Assembly: GCA_041648735.1 (NCBI GenBank)
Contig: JBAZOO010000008.1
Coordinates: 1 to 64,000, forward strand
Direction of reading: 5' to 3'
DNA from: JBAZOO01 sp041648735
Lineage (GTDB): Bacteria > Verrucomicrobiota > Lentisphaeria > Oligosphaerales > CAITYL01
Length of the DNA stretch: 64,000 nt
Every line of letters begins with the position of its first letter. Position 1 is the first letter of the stretch. The notes beneath the pieces are model-generated. The model saw nothing but the letters and a program-made list of their open reading frames with translations, had not been told where the DNA came from and ran no database searches. The position numbers and the translations under genes are program-made. This document shows positions 59,427-64,000 of the stretch, one piece after another.

Positions 59427-60905
59427 ATGTCCCAGCCACCGGGGAAAGTGCCTGTCCGGCGAACTTCCGCAACGACCGCCCTTCCCGCGCCGCGGCGGCG
59501 GCGTTACGGCATTGCGGCCGGCGTTGGCGTCGCCCTGGCGCTGCTGCTGGCCGGGGCTTGGGGGCTCCAGCACCGGGTTGCCGGCGGCGGCGCCGCGGAA
59601 GCGGTCCGGCTGGCGGCCCGGGCCGGCCAGGCCCTGGCGGCGGATTCGCGGCTCGCGGCCGTCCTGGCCGCCGGCGGCCGGGATCGCGGAACGGCGCAAG
59701 CGCTGATTGATTTCCTGGAAACGGAGTGCCAGGCCAACGGCGGGCGTTCAGTGCTGCTCGGCTGCCTCTACCAGGAGAGCTTCCGCGCGGTCTTGCCCGA
59801 ACATGGGCTGGGCTGGGGCGAGGTGCTGGCGAAGCTTTCCCCGGCCGACGCGGCGCGGCTGGGTGCGCAGCGGCGCCTGACCACGGCGGAGGATACGGGG
59901 GCGCTGGCGCTCCGGCATGACTATCTCCTGCTGGACGGGCCAAAGGTTGCCGGGGAATATCCCCTGGCCCTGCGCGTCACCACCGTCCAGGCCAACCACT
60001 TGCGCAAGGATGGCCGGTCGCGGTGGCTGCTCGGCGCCCTCGGCGCGGGCGTCCTGCTGGTGGCCGGCGGCGGGCGGCACCTGCGGAACGCCGCCTTTGC
60101 CCGCGGGCGGAACGGCCCGCTTCGTTCCGCCCGGGGCTTCACCCTGGTCGAACTCCTGGTCGTGATCGGCATCATTGCGATCCTGGCGGGGCTGTTCCTG
60201 CCCGCACTGCAAAAGGCGCAGGACACGGCAAAGGGGGCGAGCTGCACCAACAATCTCCATCAACTGGGGCTGGCCATCAACATGTATGCCAACGACCATG
60301 ACGACTGCGTCCCCCGCGGCTGGGTCTTTGACGCCGCCGCGGCGACCACCTTCTGGTGGTATCATGCCCTCATCGCATCCGACGATCTGAACCTGGCGGT
60401 TTTCCAATGCCCCAACGGCCACAAGGCAGCGGTGAGGAGCGACGACTTCATCACCCCGCCGCCGCGGATCAATTACACCTGGAACTCAATGGTGCGGAAC
60501 AAGGGGTATCTCACCGAAGACCCGGCGAACGCCGCCGACGCCTGGGCCAGCGGCTTCATCCGCTCGGACAGCACGGGGATGGAGTGCAAGCTCCATCTGC
60601 GGCGGCACCAAGCCGAGCCCGACACCCTCGTCATCCTGGACGGAAGCGTGGGCGACCGCGGCACCGGCAATGGCAAGGCCATCACGGAAATCCCCAGCTC
60701 CTTGTCCCTGAACGCCTACCGCAACTACGACTGGCGGGACGCGGCCACCCGGCAAGCGTTCACCACGGCGCTCCCGGGCGTCAACTATTGTCACGGCGGC
60801 GGGGTGAACGCCCTCCGCATTGACGGCACGGTGGAAGGGGCTCTCCGGCGCATCCCCTTTTGCCGCCTGACAATCCGCAAGGATGATGACAGCACCCCGC
60901 CGTGA
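59427..60905 (+). CDS. cobalamin-riboswitch-controlled membrane protein with internal prepilin motif
   Basis: 492 residues from ATG 59427 (AGGAG 7 bases ahead). Basic N terminus, TM1 (~28-47), an extracytoplasmic alpha-rich region (~50-198), TM2 (~200-216), a short basic loop, then RG|FTLVELLVVIGIIAILAG with the prepilin-peptidase site between Gly237 and Phe238. The rest is a DUF1559-like pseudopilin domain (SCTNNLHQLGLAINMYANDH, NYTWNSMV) ending in the H-x9-DG signature (His456 to Asp466). Lentisphaerae encode many pseudopilins, but normally with the cleavage site at the extreme N terminus. If cut, it would release an N-terminal two-TM protein and a pseudopilin. The N-terminal half matches nothing I know. 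The riboswitch suggests a role in corrinoid capture or uptake. Confidence 0.8.
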   Translation: MSQPPGKVPVRRTSATTALPAPRRRRYGIAAGVGVALALLLAGAWGLQHRVAGGGAAEAVRLAARAGQALAADSRLAAVLAAGGRDRGTAQALIDFLETECQANGGRSVLLGCLYQESFRAVLPEHGLGWGEVLAKLSPADAARLGAQRRLTTAEDTGALALRHDYLLLDGPKVAGEYPLALRVTTVQANHLRKDGRSRWLLGALGAGVLLVAGGGRHLRNAAFARGRNGPLRSARGFTLVELLVVIGIIAILAGLFLPALQKAQDTAKGASCTNNLHQLGLAINMYANDHDDCVPRGWVFDAAAATTFWWYHALIASDDLNLAVFQCPNGHKAAVRSDDFITPPPRINYTWNSMVRNKGYLTEDPANAADAWASGFIRSDSTGMECKLHLRRHQAEPDTLVILDGSVGDRGTGNGKAITEIPSSLSLNAYRNYDWRDAATRQAFTTALPGVNYCHGGGVNALRIDGTVEGALRRIPFCRLTIRKDDDSTPP

Positions 60906-61013
60906 CGGCGCGCCGCCCCGGCCGGCCACGCCCGCCGTTTCCCTCATTATGTTATCCGCCGTCACGGGCGCGGCGGCCGCGCCCGGCCGGCCGAGCCGCT
61001 GCGAGGCGCCCTC

Positions 61014-62765
61014 TTGCTCTATCACGAACCCGTCCCCAAACGCACCTGGTGGATCCTGATCCTCGGGCTTTTCCTGGTGCTGCACCTGCCGCATCTCGGC
61101 CTGCGGGAACTCCGCCGCGAGGAGGCGATCCTGCTGGCGGTGGCCGACGGGCTGGGCGATGGCTGGTTCCAGGCCCAGATCCACGGCCAGCCCGTCCAGG
61201 CCCTGCCGCTGGTCCCCGGGCTGATGCGGCTGGTCGCCACCACCGGCCTGCCCCCGGAATGGTGCGCCCGGCTCCCGGCGGCGCTGGCCATCCTGGGATT
61301 GGCGGGGCTGGCGGGATGGATGGCCGGCCGGATGGCGGGGCACCTGGCCGGCGCCGTCGCGGCGGCGGTCTGCGTCAGCGCCTACGGCGTTTTGGGCATC
61401 GCCTCCCGCGAACCGGTGGTGCCGGTGGGGGCGTTCTTCCTGGCCGCGGCCTGGTTCCTCTGGTACCGCTTCGGGCGGATGCGGCACCAGTGGGCAATGG
61501 CCTGGGCCACCGGCCTCGGCCTGGCCACCCTCGCCTTCTTCTGCATTGGGCTGCCCGCCTTCCTGATCTTCTACCTGCCGCTCCTCCTGCTCCGCCGCCC
61601 CCTGCGCGTCTGGCCCCGGATCTGGAACTGGGGGCACCTCCTGACCCTGGCCAGCGTCGCCGCCCTGCTCTGGGCGTGGCACGCCGGCCAGCCCCCTGGC
61701 CGCCCGCCCCCCGCCTGGGGCGAGGTCAATGTCGCCGGCTTCTTCCACCATCTGCTGGCCTACCCGCTGGCGACCGCCGTGCAGCTCCTGCCCTGGACCT
61801 TCCTGGCCTGGCCCGGCTTCTGCGCCGCTTTCCGGCCGGTGGAGCGCACCCCCGTCTTCTGCTCCTACCTCCGCACCATCCTGCTCAGCGTCTGGATCGG
61901 CGGCTGGCTGCTGCCCACGGTGCGGCCGGAGCAGCTCCACCCCCTGCTGGCACCGCTCGCCGTGCTCACCGGCATCCATGCCGACATCCTCCTGCGCCGC
62001 CATTTCCGCCCGCTCTTCCTGCTGCCCGAAATCCTCTTCCGCGGCGGCACCGCGCTGGCCGTCCTGGCGACCCTGCTGCTGGCCACCATCGCCGCCGGCT
62101 GGCTGCGGCTCGCCGGCCTGGACGCCCCGCTGTATTTCCTCTGCCTGGGCTCCGCCTTCGCCGCCCTCCTGCTCGGCATCGGCTGGCTCCGCCGCCGCCC
62201 GCCGCCCACCTTCCTCGCCCAGATGCTGGCCGGCATCGTCTGTGCGACCTTCGCGATCCAGGCGTTCTACCCGGCCTGGCGGATGCTCTTCTTCGAGACC
62301 CGGCGCGCGGCGGGCGCGGCGCTGGCCGCCGCCGTCCCCCCCGGGGCGACCGTCTTCCTGCCGCCGGAAACCAACCTGCCGGTGGAAACCCTCTACCTCC
62401 GGCGGCCGGCCCGGCGCATCCAGGCCCCGGCGGAACTGCCGGAGACGGCGGCGGAAGCCTACGTCCTGGGCGGCGCGAAACCACCGCTCCTGGAAACCCG
62501 GAGCTGGGAGGCGGTCAGCCCCCCCATCCCCGCCCAGCAGCGCTCCGGCCCGCGCTGGCACTGGCTCCCCGAAGAGGGCGGCCTGCTCCGGATCGAGCGC
62601 GGCGCCAGCCCCGCCGCCGCCCCCGTGGTGCGCATGTACCGCGGCACCCTGAAAACCCTGCGGGAACCGGCCGCCGTCCCCGCCGCCGTCCCCGCCGCCT
62701 CCCTCAACCGCCAACCGCCCCGCCGCCCCCGTGCGGAGTCCGCAACCCATTTGGAAAAAACATGA
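61014..62765 (+). CDS. GT39-like (ArnT/PMT type) membrane glycosyltransferase
   Basis: 583 residues from TTG 61014 (GAGG 7 bases ahead); no in-frame ATG fits better. About eleven to twelve membrane helices. The first periplasmic loop has LRELRREEAILLAVADGLG, corresponding to the acidic LRGDE-like motif of polyprenol-phosphate-sugar transferases, followed by PPEWCARLPAALAILGLAGL. It probably moves a lipid-linked sugar onto lipid A or another envelope acceptor. The C-terminal ~80 residues are Pro/Ala-rich. Its stop overlaps the rlmN start (ATGA). The 108-bp gap from the prepilin-like gene has no terminator, so shared transcription is possible. Confidence 0.75.
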   Translation: MLYHEPVPKRTWWILILGLFLVLHLPHLGLRELRREEAILLAVADGLGDGWFQAQIHGQPVQALPLVPGLMRLVATTGLPPEWCARLPAALAILGLAGLAGWMAGRMAGHLAGAVAAAVCVSAYGVLGIASREPVVPVGAFFLAAAWFLWYRFGRMRHQWAMAWATGLGLATLAFFCIGLPAFLIFYLPLLLLRRPLRVWPRIWNWGHLLTLASVAALLWAWHAGQPPGRPPPAWGEVNVAGFFHHLLAYPLATAVQLLPWTFLAWPGFCAAFRPVERTPVFCSYLRTILLSVWIGGWLLPTVRPEQLHPLLAPLAVLTGIHADILLRRHFRPLFLLPEILFRGGTALAVLATLLLATIAAGWLRLAGLDAPLYFLCLGSAFAALLLGIGWLRRRPPPTFLAQMLAGIVCATFAIQAFYPAWRMLFFETRRAAGAALAAAVPPGATVFLPPETNLPVETLYLRRPARRIQAPAELPETAAEAYVLGGAKPPLLETRSWEAVSPPIPAQQRSGPRWHWLPEEGGLLRIERGASPAAAPVVRMYRGTLKTLREPAAVPAAVPAASLNRQPPRRPRAESATHLEKT

Positions 62766-63805
62766 TGAAACTGTGGAAAGACTTGACCGCCGAGGAGCAG
62801 GCCGCCTGGCTCGCGGAACAGGGGCAGCCCGCCTTCCGCCGCCAGCAAATCCAGGAATGGCTCTACCCCAAACAGGCCATCGCCTTCAGCGAGATGAGCA
62901 ACCTTCCCGCGCCCCTGCGCGAGAAGCTCGCGGCGGAGTTCCAGCCCTTCGCCCTCACCACCGTCCTGGAACGGCAGGCCACCGACGGCACCCGCAAGTT
63001 CCTCTTCCAGCTCCTGGACGGCGAAACCATCGAAACCGTGCTCATCCCCGCCCCGCGCCGCCACACGGTCTGCATCAGCACCCAGGTCGGCTGCCCCGTC
63101 CACTGCACCTTCTGCGCCAGCGGCCAGTCCGGCTTCGTGCGCAACCTGACCCCCGCCGAAATCGCCGACCAGGTCATCGCCGCCAACCGCGCCCTCGGCG
63201 AACGCGTCAACAACATCGTCGTCATGGGCATGGGCGAGCCACTGCTGAACCTGGACAACCTGCTGGCGGCCCTGGACGCCATCTGCGACCCGGAACGGCT
63301 CGGCTTCGGCGCCCGCCACATCACCATCTCCACCAGCGGCATCGTCCCCGGCATCCGCCGGCTGGCGGAACTGGGGCGGCAGTGGAACCTGGCCCTCTCC
63401 CTCCACGCCGTCACCGACCCGCTGCGCGCCAAGCTGATCCCCGCCACCCACCGCTTCCCCCTCGCCGAAATCCTCGCCGCCTGCCGCGACTACCGGGAGA
63501 AATGCAGCCGCATGGTCACCCTCGAATACGCCCTCATCCAGGGGCTGAACGACAGCCACGCCGACATCCGCGGCCTGGCGGAGATCGCCCGCGACCTCCG
63601 GGCCAAGGTCAACCTCATCCCCTGCAACCGCACCGGCGCCGGCAAGCTCGCCGCGCCCGACCGCGCCGCCGTCCAGCGCATCGAGGAGGCCCTGCTCAAG
63701 GCGGGCGTCCAGGTCGCCGTCCGCCGGGAGAAGGGCGCCGAGATCATGGCCGCCTGCGGCCAGCTCCGCCGGCTGGCCCCGGGGGGCGAGCCTCAGCGCA
63801 AGTAG
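62762..63805 (+). CDS. rlmN: dual-specificity 23S rRNA/tRNA adenine-C2 methyltransferase RlmN
   Basis: 347 residues. The radical SAM cluster motif is CPVHCTFCASG (CxxxCxxC); other landmarks are RRQQIQEWLYPKQAIAFSEM, VNNIVVMGMGEPLLNLDNL, HITISTSGIVPGIRRLAE, LALSLHAVTDPLRAKLIP, EYALIQGLNDSHADIRGLAE and IPCNRTG. A C-terminal cysteine in MAACGQL is the expected methyl-carrying residue. It methylates C2 of A2503 in 23S rRNA and A37 of some tRNAs. It starts within the stop of the glycosyltransferase gene and converges with the next gene, overlapping it by 13 bp. Confidence 0.95.
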   Translation: MMKLWKDLTAEEQAAWLAEQGQPAFRRQQIQEWLYPKQAIAFSEMSNLPAPLREKLAAEFQPFALTTVLERQATDGTRKFLFQLLDGETIETVLIPAPRRHTVCISTQVGCPVHCTFCASGQSGFVRNLTPAEIADQVIAANRALGERVNNIVVMGMGEPLLNLDNLLAALDAICDPERLGFGARHITISTSGIVPGIRRLAELGRQWNLALSLHAVTDPLRAKLIPATHRFPLAEILAACRDYREKCSRMVTLEYALIQGLNDSHADIRGLAEIARDLRAKVNLIPCNRTGAGKLAAPDRAAVQRIEEALLKAGVQVAVRREKGAEIMAACGQLRRLAPGGEPQRK

Positions 63806-64000
63806 GGGTTTTGCCGCCGCTCCGCGCCGATGGTGGACTCCGCCCCGTGGCCGGGCAGGACGCGCGTCGCGTCCGGCAGCGGCAGGAGCCGGTCGCGGAT
63901 CGAGCGGAGCAGCGCCCCGTGGTCGCCGCCGGGCAGGTCGGCGCGGCCGATGGCGCCGGCGAAGAGGGTGTCGCCGGTGAACACCACCCCGGCCTCGGGG
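63793..64000 (-). CDS. metallo-beta-lactamase-fold hydrolase (glyoxalase II-like), C-terminal part
   Basis: Only the last ~69 residues are inside the window; the gene continues beyond its right edge. VVFTGDTLFAGAIGRADLPG, with the metal-bridging Asp, is followed by TRVLPGHGAESTIGAER, with the last metal-ligand His, and the ending NPYLR. This is the C-terminal half of small MBL-fold hydrolases of the YcbL/glyoxalase II-like group. It converges with rlmN. Confidence 0.85.
   Translation of the reverse strand, partial: PEAGVVFTGDTLFAGAIGRADLPGGDHGALLRSIRDRLLPLPDATRVLPGHGAESTIGAERRQNPYLR

Noticed and set aside
1..64000. tRNA, rRNA or replication-origin signals
   Set aside because: No T-loop-like GGTTCGAATCC patterns in a cloverleaf context, no rRNA-like sequence and no DnaA-box cluster were seen by eye; a covariance-model scan would be decisive.

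Overview
The window is very GC-rich, densely coded bacterial DNA. The best fit is an anaerobic member of the PVC group, probably Lentisphaerota. Supporting signs are a prepilin-type protein with an H-x9-DG tail, a PEP-CTERM metalloprotease, uroporphyrinogen-decarboxylase-family genes paired with AraC regulators, a [FeFe]-hydrogenase maturase and an oxygen-independent cobamide pathway. This assignment is an inference from gene content; no rRNA or tRNA gene was seen.

Layout. 0.4-3.7 kb: ferredoxin-type aldo/keto reductase, orphan metal-type ABC ATPase, ThuA-like protein, then a chimeric relic (broken PIG-L-like gene start joined to a partial copy of the ABC ATPase gene). 3.8-6.3 kb (minus): porin and PstS behind a Pho-box-like array. 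6.6-13.1 kb (plus): CusCBA-type heavy-metal efflux operon. 13.6-17.3 kb: a type IIG/MmeI-like restriction-modification enzyme carrying copies of a short dispersed repeat inside its frame. 17.5-24.7 kb (minus): gene relic, hydF with a FeoA-domain gene, PEP-CTERM metalloprotease, and a NamZ/FAD-oxidoreductase/Gfo-Idh-MocA cluster. 24.9-27 kb: NfeD-like protein and flotillin. 27-36.7 kb: two divergent AraC/UroD-family modules, a DUF1573 protein coupled to a double-thioredoxin/CcdA protein, a secreted unknown protein, and a decayed ISL3-type insertion sequence.

36.8-58.9 kb (minus) is the centrepiece: a nearly continuous 22-kb tetrapyrrole-cobamide cluster. It runs from glutamyl-tRNA reductase (C5 pathway) through uroporphyrinogen III and the anaerobic corrin ring to adenosylation, amidation and nucleotide-loop assembly. 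It is rich in fusions (CbiF-CbiG-CbiH, CbiE-CbiT, SirC-HemA, HemC-SUMT-HemD); the HemC part has no room for its usual third domain. The promoter-proximal unit holds a ThiC-like gene best read as bzaF (5-hydroxybenzimidazole synthase) plus cobT, and it and the cbiK-led unit each have a cobalamin riboswitch with an intrinsic terminator. CbiJ, CbiP and the CobU/CobP kinase were not found here.

59.1-60.9 kb (plus): a third cobalamin riboswitch controls a three-membrane-segment protein with an internal prepilin motif. This is the most novel-looking unit, a candidate B12-regulated surface or secretion component. 61-64 kb: a GT39-like glycosyltransferase, rlmN, and the end of a metallo-beta-lactamase-fold hydrolase.

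Several junctions between non-overlapping genes of the cobamide cluster hold degenerate CACGAA-type repeats, suggesting a repeat family that accumulates at operon junctions.
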